NCBI GenBank assembly: GCA_029565395.1
Contig: JAKQOG010000019.1
Coordinates: 1 to 32,103, forward strand
DNA: 32,103 nt
Direction of reading: 5' to 3'
From: Candidatus Hydrogenedentota bacterium
GTDB lineage: Bacteria; Hydrogenedentota; Hydrogenedentia; Hydrogenedentales; CAILVY01
Positions 17,967-26,418 of this stretch are shown piece by piece. Made by a program: the position numbers and the translations under genes. The notes under the pieces are model-generated. The model saw only the letters and a program-made list of their open reading frames with translations. It had not been told where the DNA came from and made no database searches. The first letter of the stretch is position 1. The number at the start of each line of letters is the position of its first letter.

Positions 17967-18679
17967 GTAAAGACACAATTACCTTTACGATTGACGGCGC
18001 GGAAATCAATGCCAAGCCCAATCAGACCGTCATGCAGGCGGCGGATGAGGCGGGCATCTATATTCCGCGGTTGTGTTATCACAAAGACCTGATGCCGGGC
18101 GGACATTGCCGGGTGTGCACCGTAAAAGTGAATGGACGCCCGCAAAGCGCCTGCACCTTCCCCGTGAATAACGGCATTGTGGTGGAGAACGACACGGAAG
18201 AGCTCAACGCGCTGAGACGCAATATCGTTGAGTTCCTGTTTGTCGAAGGAAACCATTTCTGCCCCTCGTGCGAAACCAGCGGGAATTGCGAACTGCAGGC
18301 AACGGCCTACCGTCTCGGATTGCTGGCGCCACAACTCCCCTATTTGAATAAGGAACGGGAATTGGATGCCTCCAACAAGGAGGTTTACCTGGACCGCAAC
18401 CGCTGCATACTCTGTGGACGCTGCGTTCGCGCCTCCAAACAACTGGATGGCAAGAACGTGTTCGGCTTTGAGAACCGCGGCATCAACAAACGGTTGACGG
18501 TGGATTCTCCCGATGGACTCGGTGAAACCAGCCTTACCGCCAAGGATAAAGCGGCCAGCATCTGCCCAACGGGGTGTCTTGTGGTTAAGCGTCAGGCCTA
18601 TCAGACGCCCGTGGGCAAGCGGGACTATGATAAAACGCCTATCGGCTCGGATATCGAGCGGAAAAAGGCAACGGTTTAA
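17963..18679 (+). CDS. hoxU: NAD-reducing [NiFe] hydrogenase, Fe-S electron-transfer subunit HoxU
   Basis: 238 residues, the usual HoxU length. The ATG at 17963 overlaps the hoxF stop (ATGA), with AAGGAG upstream. It is equivalent to the N-terminal part of NuoG. A [2Fe-2S] ferredoxin domain has cysteines in LCYHKDLMPGGHCRVC and SAC (about residues 37-65). A His/Cys-ligated cluster motif NHFCPSCETSGNCELQ follows (about 97-112), then CILCGRC, with CPTGC near residue 200 supplying the last ligand of a [4Fe-4S] cluster. HoxU wires electrons from the HoxYH hydrogenase module to the HoxF flavin. It lies in the hoxFUYHW operon, 21 bp upstream of hoxY. Confidence 0.94.
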   Translation: MSKDTITFTIDGAEINAKPNQTVMQAADEAGIYIPRLCYHKDLMPGGHCRVCTVKVNGRPQSACTFPVNNGIVVENDTEELNALRRNIVEFLFVEGNHFCPSCETSGNCELQATAYRLGLLAPQLPYLNKERELDASNKEVYLDRNRCILCGRCVRASKQLDGKNVFGFENRGINKRLTVDSPDGLGETSLTAKDKAASICPTGCLVVKRQAYQTPVGKRDYDKTPIGSDIERKKATV

Positions 18680-18700
18680 TTCGGAGAAAGGATTACAACG

Positions 18701-19243
18701 ATGTCTAAACCATTAGTTGCTACCGGTCATTTCACCGGATGTTTCGGTTGCCATATGTCGCTGCTCGATATTGATGAGCGCATTCTCGATCTTGTACAAC
18801 TGGTCGAGTTTGACAAATCCCCCATCAACGATATCAAGACGTTCACGCGCCCCGTGGACATCGGGATCGTCGAGGGCGGCATCAGCAATGATGAAAATGC
18901 GGAAGTTCTCCGGGAATTCCGTAAAAATTGTAAGATCCTCATCGCGATTGGCGCATGCGCCATTACCGGCGGAGTGCCCTCGATGAGGAACACCGTACCC
19001 CTTAAAGAATGTATGGAAGAGGCTTATCTGAATGGGCCGACAATTCAGGGTGACGGGGTAATCCCAAACGACCCAGAATTGCCAGTCCTGCTGGATCGCG
19101 TGTATCCCGTGCATGAAGTAGTCAAAGTGGACTACTTCCTCCCCGGATGTCCGCCCTCCGCCGATACGCTGTGGGCGGCGTTGGTTGCTTTGCTCAAAGG
19201 CGATAAATTGGCTCTACCCTACGAACTGGTCAAGTTCGACTAA
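18701..19243 (+). CDS. hoxY: NAD-reducing [NiFe] hydrogenase small subunit HoxY
   Basis: 180 residues, with GGAGAAAGGA upstream of the ATG at 18701. It is the short small subunit typical of group 3d, with only the proximal [4Fe-4S] cluster: C14 and C17 in GCFGCHMS, C86 in IGACAITGG and C150 in PGCPPSAD. There is no twin-arginine signal peptide, consistent with a cytoplasmic enzyme. It pairs with HoxH and passes electrons to HoxU. It lies 18 bp upstream of hoxH. Confidence 0.95.
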   Translation: MSKPLVATGHFTGCFGCHMSLLDIDERILDLVQLVEFDKSPINDIKTFTRPVDIGIVEGGISNDENAEVLREFRKNCKILIAIGACAITGGVPSMRNTVPLKECMEEAYLNGPTIQGDGVIPNDPELPVLLDRVYPVHEVVKVDYFLPGCPPSADTLWAALVALLKGDKLALPYELVKFD

Positions 19244-19261
19244 GCAGGAGGTGAAGCTATC

Positions 19262-20713
19262 ATGGCTACAGCAGTAAAAAATAAAACCAGAAAAATCACC
19301 ATCAACCCCGTTACGCGCGTCGAAGGGCATGGCAAGGTAACGCTGCTGCTCGATGAGAAAAATCACATCGAGCAGGCCCGTTTCCACATTATTGAGTTCC
19401 GGGGCTTTGAACGCTTCGCCCAGGGCCGGTTCTACTGGGAAGCCCCCACCATCGTGCAGCGGTTATGCGGCATCTGCCCGGTGAGTCACCATCTCGCCGC
19501 GTCCAAGGCCATGGACGTCATTGTGGGCGCGGACAAACTCACGCCCACGGCGGAGAAAATGCGCCGGCTGATGCACTACGGCCAAATGTATCAATCGCAT
19601 GCGATGCATTTCTACCACCTGAGTTCGCCCGATCTCCTTTTTGGGTTTGACGCCCCGGCGGCGAAACGCAATGTAATCGCGGTGATTGATGCCGCTCCGG
19701 AAACCGCGACTAAGGCGGTGCTCATGCGCAAATGGGGCCAGGAGATCATCAAGGCCACCTGCGGCAAGCGGGTTCATGGCACTGGTTCCATCCCCGGCGG
19801 CATGAACAAGAACCTCAGCATTGAAGAACGCGATGCGTTGGCCAAGGATGCGGACAAAATGCTGGAATGGTCCATTGAAGCCCTCGAACTCTGCAAGAAG
19901 ATCACGCTTGAGAAGAAAGACTTCCTGCTTGCGTTCGGCGCGTTCGATTCCAACCACGTCGGCATTGTCCGCGAAGATGGCTGCCTCGATCTCTACGATG
20001 GAAAGCTTCGTGCAAAAGCGGCCGATGGCAAGATGATTTTCGATCAGGTTGCCCCGGCGGATTACCTCGACTATATCGCGGAAGAGGTGCGGCCCTGGAG
20101 CTACATGAAATTCCCCTACATCAAGTCGCTCGGCAAAGAGAACGGCTGGTACCGCGTGGGTCCGTTGGCCCGCATCAATATCTGCGATTACATCGACACC
20201 CCCATCGCGGAAAAAGAGCGCCAGGGATTCATGGCAATCAGCGGCGGAAAACCCATCAATGCCTCCATGGCATTCCATTGGGCGCGTATGATCGAACTCG
20301 TGCATTCCGCTGAAAAGATTAAAGAACTGCTCGCGGACAAGGATCTCCAGGGCAACAAACTGGTGACGTCCGGAAAACGGCGGAATCGGGGAGTGGCATG
20401 GATCGAGGCCCCGCGTGGTACACTGTTCCATCATTACGAGGTGAACGACCAGGACCAGATCACCCTGGCGAACCTGATCGTGTCCACCACGAACAACAAC
20501 GAAGCCATGAACCGTGTGGTCCAGGTCATCGCCAAACAGCATCTGGATGGCAAGCCTGAGATCACCGAAGGCCTGCTGAACCACCTTGAGGTGGGCATTC
20601 GGGCCTACGATCCGTGCCTGAGCTGCGCCACGCATGCCTTGGGCCAGATGCGGCTGCATGTGCAGTTGGTGGCGGCTGATGGAACCGTGCTTGAAGAGAG
20701 AATGCGTGGATAA
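19262..20713 (+). CDS. hoxH: NAD-reducing [NiFe] hydrogenase large subunit HoxH (precursor)
   Basis: 483 residues, close to the length of known HoxH. AGGAGG precedes the ATG at 19262. The Ni-Fe ligands are present: C69 and C72 in RLCGICPVSHH, and C452 and C455 in DPCLSCATH. The conserved RVEGHGK lies at 19-25. The 25 residues after H458 are the C-terminal extension that the maturation protease removes after nickel insertion, and the protease gene follows immediately, overlapping the 3' end by 8 bases. This is the catalytic H2-splitting subunit. The hyp genes needed for metal-centre assembly must lie outside this window. Confidence 0.96.
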   Translation: MATAVKNKTRKITINPVTRVEGHGKVTLLLDEKNHIEQARFHIIEFRGFERFAQGRFYWEAPTIVQRLCGICPVSHHLAASKAMDVIVGADKLTPTAEKMRRLMHYGQMYQSHAMHFYHLSSPDLLFGFDAPAAKRNVIAVIDAAPETATKAVLMRKWGQEIIKATCGKRVHGTGSIPGGMNKNLSIEERDALAKDADKMLEWSIEALELCKKITLEKKDFLLAFGAFDSNHVGIVREDGCLDLYDGKLRAKAADGKMIFDQVAPADYLDYIAEEVRPWSYMKFPYIKSLGKENGWYRVGPLARINICDYIDTPIAEKERQGFMAISGGKPINASMAFHWARMIELVHSAEKIKELLADKDLQGNKLVTSGKRRNRGVAWIEAPRGTLFHHYEVNDQDQITLANLIVSTTNNNEAMNRVVQVIAKQHLDGKPEITEGLLNHLEVGIRAYDPCLSCATHALGQMRLHVQLVAADGTVLEERMRG

Positions 20714-21539
20714 ACGCACATTGTTGGTGCTCGGATTTGGCAACCCCGGGCGCCAGGACGACGGATTGGGTCCCGCTATCGCGGAAGGCCTCGCCCAGCA
20801 TGGCTGGCCGGAGGTGACAGTGGAAACCGATTATCAGTTGAATATCGAACACGGCGCCATGATCGCTGAGCATGACGCTGTGCTCTTTGTGGATGCGAGC
20901 GTGACGGCACGGGAGCCGTTTGAAGTAAAATCCATTCAGCCGGCTTCCGAGATCGCCTTCACGACTCACAGTCTCTCTCCGGAAGCCGTGCTGGCCATCG
21001 CCGAGGAACATTTCGGCGCATGTCCACCCGCGTGGGTCATGGCGGTTCGGGGACATACATTTGAATTTGCGGAAGGGCTGGAAGCCCAAGCCAGGGAAAA
21101 CTACGGCAAGGCCATTGCCTTTGCCGAGGCATTGATACAGGTTTGGAGGAAATCAACCATGGATTTCAAAAAAAAGACCATTCTTGCGATTGACGACGAT
21201 CCGGACATCCGCGCAGCCTTGCGCGTGGTGCTCGAAGCGGCCGGCTTTACTGTCGGTGAAGCCGCCAATGGCGAAGAAGGACTGCAAGTGGCACAAAGCA
21301 TTAAACCCGATGCCATCATCGTTGATCTGATGATGGAAAGTGTCGATTCGGGAAGCGTTGTGGCAAAGAAACTGAAAGAGTTGAAATTCGAAGGGCCCGT
21401 CTACATGCTCAGCAGCGCCGGAGACGCCGTGCAATACAATGTTGACGCGCGCGAACTCGGCCTTGCGGGCATCTTTCAGAAGCCCATCGAACCCAAAACG
21501 CTCGTCAATACGCTCAAGCGGGAATTGGTGGGCGAATAA
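20706..21539 (+). CDS. hoxW: HoxW hydrogenase maturation protease fused in frame to a CheY-like receiver domain
   Basis: 277 residues from a GTG at 20706 that overlaps hoxH by 8 bases, with GAGAGA just upstream. Residues 5-145 are a HyaD/HybD/HoxW-family endopeptidase: GFGNPGRQDDGLG (10-22), metal-site candidates D19, D63 (FVDAS) and H88 (THSLSP). It would trim the HoxH tail. Residues 156-275 are a receiver domain: D163-D165, phospho-acceptor D207 (IIVDLMM) and K259 (FQKPIEP), with no output domain. No stop codon separates the two. However, GGAGG (21145-21149) stands nine bases before an in-frame ATG at 21159 (M152), so a free 126-residue receiver may also be made, or the two genes may be mainly separate products. 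The junction (WRKSTMDFKKK) has almost no linker, which favours recent fusion or stop loss. Confidence 0.85.
   Translation: MDKRTLLVLGFGNPGRQDDGLGPAIAEGLAQHGWPEVTVETDYQLNIEHGAMIAEHDAVLFVDASVTAREPFEVKSIQPASEIAFTTHSLSPEAVLAIAEEHFGACPPAWVMAVRGHTFEFAEGLEAQARENYGKAIAFAEALIQVWRKSTMDFKKKTILAIDDDPDIRAALRVVLEAAGFTVGEAANGEEGLQVAQSIKPDAIIVDLMMESVDSGSVVAKKLKELKFEGPVYMLSSAGDAVQYNVDARELGLAGIFQKPIEPKTLVNTLKRELVGE
21145..21161 (+). promoter_or_regulatory. Internal ribosome binding site and ATG inside hoxW-REC
   Basis: GGAGG at 21145-21149 and ATG at 21159-21161, 9-nt spacing, exactly at the domain boundary and in the same frame as hoxW. It would yield the receiver domain alone. Confidence 0.6.
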
Positions 21540-21568
21540 CCCTCGTTAGGGTTGACGAAAAGTATATT

Positions 21569-21628
21569 ATCTCCACGCCGGACACTGCCTGTAAACAGGG
21601 CACAGGTCTTGGCGTGGGGATTTTGTTG
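21569..21628 (+). terminator. Compound hairpin terminator after the hox operon
   Basis: ATCTCCACGCC (21569-21579) pairs with GGCGTGGGGAT (21611-21621) over 11 bp with one G-U pair. Inside the loop, CCTGT and ACAGG (around 21588-21599) form a second hairpin. A T-rich tail follows to 21628. It lies 30 bp after the hoxW-REC stop. The long loop is unusual for a simple terminator, so a structured small RNA is an alternative. Confidence 0.55.
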
Positions 21629-21712
21629 TCCTCAGGGGTTCTTTGCCATTTTTGTTAGTCGTGATGATATGTATGTGCTTCTGCAAACTGTGTTGACAAA
21701 ATGAAAACATGC

Positions 21713-21718
21713 TACAAT
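21713..21718 (+). promoter_or_regulatory. Candidate -10 of a leaderless transcript for the ABC operon
   Basis: TACAAT (21713-21718) ends seven bases before the ATG at 21726, and no ribosome binding site lies between. TTGACA at 21693-21698 is present but the spacer is only 14 bp, so the -35 assignment is uncertain. Confidence 0.4.
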
Positions 21719-21725
21719 TCCTTCC

Positions 21726-22628
21726 ATGGCTCCAGTTATAGAACTTGAACATATAACGAAATACTACGGCAAGACAGTTGCTGTGAATGATCTGTCCCTC
21801 GACGTGCAGCCGGGTGAGGTGATGGGCTTGCTCGGTCCTAACGGCGCGGGGAAAAGCACCACCCTGCACATCATAACAGGGTTGTTGCATCCCACCGCCG
21901 GAACGGTTTCTCTGTTCGGCAAGGATCTACACAAAGACTTTATTGAAATTGCCGGAAGAATGGGGGTGTTGCTGGAGCGCCCGGCCTTTCCGGAGCATCT
22001 TACCTCCCGTCGAATCTTGAAACTGCATGCGCGTCTTTCCGGGCGCGATGTCAATTTGGATCACATTCTCGATCTCGCAGGAATGTTGCCTTGGGCGAAT
22101 GTAAAAGCCGGAAACCTGGCGCAGGGATTGCGCCAGCGTCTGGGCCTTGCCTTGGCTATGCTGACAGAACCGGAATTGCTCATTCTCGATGAACCCACCT
22201 CCGGCCTTGATGTCGAATCCACCCAGGAAATTACCTCCCTTATCCGCCGGCTCGCCGACGAAGCCAATGTCACCGTTCTTCTCTCCAGTCATATGCTCCA
22301 CGAGGTCGAACAACTCTGCGATAGAGTCGCCATTATCAACCAGGGAAAACTCATCGCCTGTGAACGCACCGACGTCCTCATCTCGTATGATCAAAGCCAT
22401 GTCGAAGTGCTGATGGATGGCGAAGAAAAAGCCGCAAAGCGGCTTGGCGAGCAACCCTGGATTCTCGACGTTAAAATAAAACCCGGGCGTTTGCTGGTGC
22501 ATCTGAAAGAAGACGGCAACGTCAACCAGTTGGCCAGCTTTCTCGTGAACGCCGGATTCCCCGTTTCGGGCATTATTCCCAAACGGCGCACCCTGAAAGA
22601 TTATTTCTTAAAGGCCATCAACCAATAG
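21726..22628 (+). CDS. ABC transporter ATP-binding protein (ABC-2 exporter type)
   Basis: 300 residues, ATG at 21726. Walker A is GPNGAGKST (37-45), the signature region LAQGLRQRLGLA (131-142) replaces LSGGQ as is common in the ABC-2/NatA group, Walker B is LLILDEPTSGLD (151-162), and the H-loop is H189. The Q-loop position reads LLERPAFPEHLT, with Glu in place of Gln. The C-terminal ~85 residues are the usual DrrA-like accessory domain. It energises the permease encoded 27 bp downstream. No Shine-Dalgarno is visible, and a -10 element stands directly before the start, suggesting leaderless translation. The substrate is unknown; the two exported FG-GAP proteins in the same operon are candidate cargo or partners. 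Confidence 0.93.
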   Translation: MAPVIELEHITKYYGKTVAVNDLSLDVQPGEVMGLLGPNGAGKSTTLHIITGLLHPTAGTVSLFGKDLHKDFIEIAGRMGVLLERPAFPEHLTSRRILKLHARLSGRDVNLDHILDLAGMLPWANVKAGNLAQGLRQRLGLALAMLTEPELLILDEPTSGLDVESTQEITSLIRRLADEANVTVLLSSHMLHEVEQLCDRVAIINQGKLIACERTDVLISYDQSHVEVLMDGEEKAAKRLGEQPWILDVKIKPGRLLVHLKEDGNVNQLASFLVNAGFPVSGIIPKRRTLKDYFLKAINQ

Positions 22629-22655
22629 GATGCTACTCAATCAAGGACATAGCCG

Positions 22656-23486
22656 ATGCTCCATCGCGTGTGGGTGATATTTATCGTTGAGCTTCAAAAA
22701 ACAATGCGGCTGAAGCATACCCTGGCCGGACCTTTCTTGCTGGGAATACTCATTCTCTGCGCTCCTCTCCTGCATCCGGTTTCCCGCCAGTCCCTTGGCG
22801 AATATGACCAAATCGCCAACCAGGGATATGCCCTTATCGCCTTTATCACGCCCCGCGCGATGGGGGTGCTGGCCTTCTTGTTCACGCTCTTGTTTTCCGC
22901 CGCTCTGATTTCCCCTGAATTGCATTCCGGCAACATCCGCCAGATTTTTATCCGCCCTTTGCATCGTTATGAATTTGTAATCGGTAAACTCCTTTTGGGC
23001 TGTTCCTATGCCATCCTGCTTCTCATGACCACTGTTGCCCTCAGTTGGGGAACGGCCTATGCCCTGTGCCATCTATCCGGAAGCCGCCTGGCGGGCATCA
23101 CGTTCGGCGGTGAATTGCTCTATACGGCCACTCAAATGAGAAACGCCTATCTGATTGGATTCCTCCTGTCCATGGCGCCCCTTTTTGCCACGGCTGCATT
23201 CGGATTGATGATCTCCTCCATGACCCGGAATACCGTTCAAGCCATCAGTCTTGCAATAGGATCTTGGATCCTTGTCGACGCCCTCAAATACCCCCTGCGC
23301 TTCGATCGGTTCGTATTCTTCTCCTATCTCGAAAAACCATGGCAGGGGTTTATCCAACAATGTAGCGGCGCCGATGCCGTCTGGTTCCCCATGACATGGG
23401 AATGCCTTGCGGTCTCGATAACAACCACTCTCCTGTGTACCGCTGTCGCCATCCTCATAACATGGCGCCGGGATGTATCGGCATGA
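22656..23486 (+). CDS. ABC-2 type transporter permease
   Basis: 276 residues, ATG at 22656 with AAGGA eight bases upstream. There are six predicted membrane segments in the ABC-2 layout: a cytoplasmic amphipathic start (MLHRVWVIFIVELQKTMRLK), TM1 at about 25-42, a long loop, then TMs at about 68-90, 105-130, 160-185, 195-215 and 250-270. SGNIRQIFIRPLHRYEFVIGK between TM2 and TM3 is the conserved intracellular coupling region of this family. It forms the membrane part of the exporter with the ATPase upstream. The stop overlaps the start of the next gene by 4 bases (ATGA). Confidence 0.9.
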   Translation: MLHRVWVIFIVELQKTMRLKHTLAGPFLLGILILCAPLLHPVSRQSLGEYDQIANQGYALIAFITPRAMGVLAFLFTLLFSAALISPELHSGNIRQIFIRPLHRYEFVIGKLLLGCSYAILLLMTTVALSWGTAYALCHLSGSRLAGITFGGELLYTATQMRNAYLIGFLLSMAPLFATAAFGLMISSMTRNTVQAISLAIGSWILVDALKYPLRFDRFVFFSYLEKPWQGFIQQCSGADAVWFPMTWECLAVSITTTLLCTAVAILITWRRDVSA

Positions 23487-24970
23487 CCGCCCTCGCCTTA
23501 CATTTCCTGCTCGGCGCCATCGTGTTTTCCGGCCAAGACCTCGATGGACTATGGGCCGTGCCTTCCAGAGGATTCCTCGGCCAAACAACGGTTAATTTCC
23601 GCCAGGCGGACCTTAACGGAGACGGCGCACAAGATCTCATATTTGCACATGAAGTGCTTTTCCAAAAAGAGGGCCGGTTTCCACAGGAATTGCGAACCCC
23701 CTTGCCTGACTTCCCAGCCCCCGTCCTCATCGACCTTTGGGAGGAAACCGTCTATGGGTGTTCTGGAAAGCGCCTCACCGCCTATCGTTGGACGGGACAA
23801 GAATGGAAGTGTTCCCTCAACCAGGAATTGGAACAGCCCATTCAGGAAAGTCCCCCCAGTTCCCTTCAACGTAATCCTTCCACAGACCTCTTTCCCTCCA
23901 TTTTCCAACGTATCCTCTATGACACAGACGGAGACAAAGTCCCTGAAATAATCGCCATTACTCCTGCCGGGGTGTACATTTATAAAATGAAATCAGAGGC
24001 CTATGCCCTTGATAAACATCTCGATCTTCTGCCACCGTTAGCCATCCTGGAATTGCCTGAACAGGACATCTGGCCGCAAACCGCGCGCCGTATTGGGATG
24101 CCTGCCCGCTCCATGGGGTGCCAAGTCATTGTGGAAACCAACATCCTTTCCGTTTTCTCTTCGGAAGCCACCACGGACGGGAAAAGACAATATCGATACA
24201 CCCGCTTTCCCATCGAGGCTTCGGCAAAACCTCTGGAACAGACCCTCACCAAACCGATCCCCCCTTTTCTACGGCCCTGCCGGTTGAATCAAGACCCCCT
24301 TATCGATTTTGCAGGCGGACAACCGGTAGAGGCGGGAGCATCCGCCGTAAACCCTGTGATGTATGAAACGTGGGCTACGCTGGACTATGGGAACTCCTTT
24401 CAAATTCGCCGTTCCCCGTCTTTCCCCAATTTCAGACCCCAAGCCTCTTTTCTCGATTTCGACGGTGACGGCGATCTTGACATGATTACCGAAGCCACCG
24501 GCTTTTTCGACAGCGGAATCCGCGAGTCTGTAATCCGGTTCATGACAGGCAATACCGTCGATCATATTTTGGCCGTTTATCCACAAGCAAAAGGCATTTT
24601 TTCAAAAAAACCTGAACTGCAGGCGCGCTTTGTCATTGGACTCGGCGCCCCGCCCATCGCCAACGGTTCCGGATACAGACACTATCAAAATGGAAACGCC
24701 TTTTCCGCGGCAGGCGACTTCAATGGGGATCGCTACCATGATGTCGTCCTTCGGGAAACGCCCTCGCAATTGGCAGTCTACCTCGCCAGTGGCTTTCATT
24801 ATCCAGCACAACCTGATGTCACCATCCCATTAACGGCCGATGGAACTTTCAGCGTGACCGACATCAACGGCGATGGGAAAAGCGATATCGTGTTTCAATG
24901 GACCATTATGCAAGATGGAAAAAAACTTGAACGAACCAGGGTCTTCTTTGCTGAGGAGATCGTGAAATGA
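23483..24970 (+). CDS. Exported FG-GAP/VCBS-type repeat protein 1
   Basis: 495 residues from the ATG at 23483, which overlaps the permease stop. The frame is open upstream inside the permease gene, but the signal peptide MTALALHFLLGAIVFS fixes this start. At least five calcium-loop motifs of the FG-GAP/VCBS kind are spread through the protein: DLNGDGAQDL near residue 42, DTDGDKVPEI near 147, DFDGDGDLDM near 325, DFNGDRYHDV near 412 and DINGDGKSDI near 460. This predicts an integrin-alpha-like beta-propeller outside the cytoplasm. There is no catalytic motif. The overlaps on both sides show strict co-expression with the ABC transporter. Confidence 0.8.
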   Translation: MTALALHFLLGAIVFSGQDLDGLWAVPSRGFLGQTTVNFRQADLNGDGAQDLIFAHEVLFQKEGRFPQELRTPLPDFPAPVLIDLWEETVYGCSGKRLTAYRWTGQEWKCSLNQELEQPIQESPPSSLQRNPSTDLFPSIFQRILYDTDGDKVPEIIAITPAGVYIYKMKSEAYALDKHLDLLPPLAILELPEQDIWPQTARRIGMPARSMGCQVIVETNILSVFSSEATTDGKRQYRYTRFPIEASAKPLEQTLTKPIPPFLRPCRLNQDPLIDFAGGQPVEAGASAVNPVMYETWATLDYGNSFQIRRSPSFPNFRPQASFLDFDGDGDLDMITEATGFFDSGIRESVIRFMTGNTVDHILAVYPQAKGIFSKKPELQARFVIGLGAPPIANGSGYRHYQNGNAFSAAGDFNGDRYHDVVLRETPSQLAVYLASGFHYPAQPDVTIPLTADGTFSVTDINGDGKSDIVFQWTIMQDGKKLERTRVFFAEEIVK

Positions 24971-26418
24971 TGGAATGGATCATCGCCCTGGGATGCTGCG
25001 GCTTCGGCGTGCTTTTCAACGTGAATGCCATCCCCATGGATTCCAAGGAGGCCGTTTGCTTCCTTGCGGAAGTGGACGATGACGGCGTGGCTGACCTCTT
25101 TATTATCAACGGAAACGCCCTTTCCATATATCCTGATGCCGAATCAACTCTGAATGCCTCCATCCATTTGCCGCCTGGCGTATCCGCCATCGATGTGGCC
25201 GACATCACGGGGAAGGGGAAAGGGGATCTGGTGGCTATTTGCGGAGACCGTATCCTACATTATTCACTCAATCCGGCCTCTCCCGAACCTAATGAATTGT
25301 TCAGACTGAAAACCATCTTTTCCGATCCCGCTCCGCGTCCATACACCCATGTCCTGGTGATCAAACGCAGCGGAACTCCCTTGCTGGCCTTGCCCTGTGA
25401 TTCCACCTTTGAAATCCGCGGACTGGACGGACATCTCGTGGAATCCTATCCCATTGGCATAGATGCCCCCCACTCCATTGCCTACGGAAAACCCTTCAAC
25501 TGTGTGAGTGTCACCCCCCCGCATGTCGGTCTCTCTGGAACGCTCGAATTAAGCGTGCACCGTTCTGTGGCCATAAAACCCAATCTGCCCGCGGATCTCC
25601 TCTCGGTGGAAATGATGGGCCCCATGTATCGAAGATCCTCCACTCGGCAATTGCGCGAAGCAGCGGATAATCCCCCCGAAACCTGGCCCTGGTTCCCCCT
25701 GAGAACCGGCGTCACTCCTGGAGAGAAGGTTTTCTATGCACTGGACAGTGCAAGTGCGCCAACCACCCTTGTCAGCATTCAACAACCCAATGACAAGGCC
25801 CCAAAACGGCTGAGTACAGGACCTATTCGCCAATATCCGGGCGCACCGTTCTTCGTCGAAGACACCTTGCCGGACTTCAATGCGGATGGCTATGTGGATT
25901 TGCTCCTCTGGCGCTCGCCCAATCCTGCGCCGGCTGTGGAATCCTTAAGCCGGATTGCACTAGGGGGATCTTGGCCGCTTCAGATTGAAACGCACTTGTA
26001 TGTCCCCAAAAACAACCGCTATGCATCAAAAACCTCCTCCGTTATCACCCTGCAAATGCCCTTCCGCTGGTTTTTCTCGGGTGCGGCTGCTCCCCTCCCC
26101 AGGCTTGTGTTTTTACGGGATGCCGATGGCGACGGAGCATCCGATTTCGGATGCGCCACCAATCCCAGTGATTTTGCCCTATGGCGCTATGGGAAAATCG
26201 GCTTTTCCGAAAAGCCCGATTTCACCTATTCATTTCCGGAAACGCTGGGGCGCATAGAACTGCAGGCGGATTTGGATGGACGCGGACGCACCAGTATTAT
26301 CTTCCGTGGCGAAAAACACTTTTACGTACTCAAAGCCGCTGCTCCAGTATCCTTCCCCAGGGCGCCGATTAAACCTGTGATTCCGATATCAGCCACGGAC
26401 GGCAGGACCCGTCCGTGA
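24967..26418 (+). CDS. Exported FG-GAP/VCBS-type repeat protein 2
   Basis: 483 residues. The ATG at 24967 overlaps the previous stop (ATGA) and has GAGGAG eight bases upstream; a second ATG follows directly. Residues 1-21 form a signal peptide. Propeller-type calcium loops occur near residues 35 (EVDDDGVADL), 301 (DFNADGYVDL), 384 (DADGDGASDF) and in a degenerate form at 78 and 434. The domain plan matches the preceding gene, but sequence similarity looks low apart from the loops, so they are probably ancient paralogues or partners. It is the last gene of the ABC operon. The function is unknown; a surface or periplasmic binding role is the cautious reading. Confidence 0.78.
   Translation: MMEWIIALGCCGFGVLFNVNAIPMDSKEAVCFLAEVDDDGVADLFIINGNALSIYPDAESTLNASIHLPPGVSAIDVADITGKGKGDLVAICGDRILHYSLNPASPEPNELFRLKTIFSDPAPRPYTHVLVIKRSGTPLLALPCDSTFEIRGLDGHLVESYPIGIDAPHSIAYGKPFNCVSVTPPHVGLSGTLELSVHRSVAIKPNLPADLLSVEMMGPMYRRSSTRQLREAADNPPETWPWFPLRTGVTPGEKVFYALDSASAPTTLVSIQQPNDKAPKRLSTGPIRQYPGAPFFVEDTLPDFNADGYVDLLLWRSPNPAPAVESLSRIALGGSWPLQIETHLYVPKNNRYASKTSSVITLQMPFRWFFSGAAAPLPRLVFLRDADGDGASDFGCATNPSDFALWRYGKIGFSEKPDFTYSFPETLGRIELQADLDGRGRTSIIFRGEKHFYVLKAAAPVSFPRAPIKPVIPISATDGRTRP

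Noticed and set aside
19463..20743. 426-residue ORF antisense to hoxH
   Set aside because: Same reason: hoxH is beyond doubt and the antisense product has no family features.
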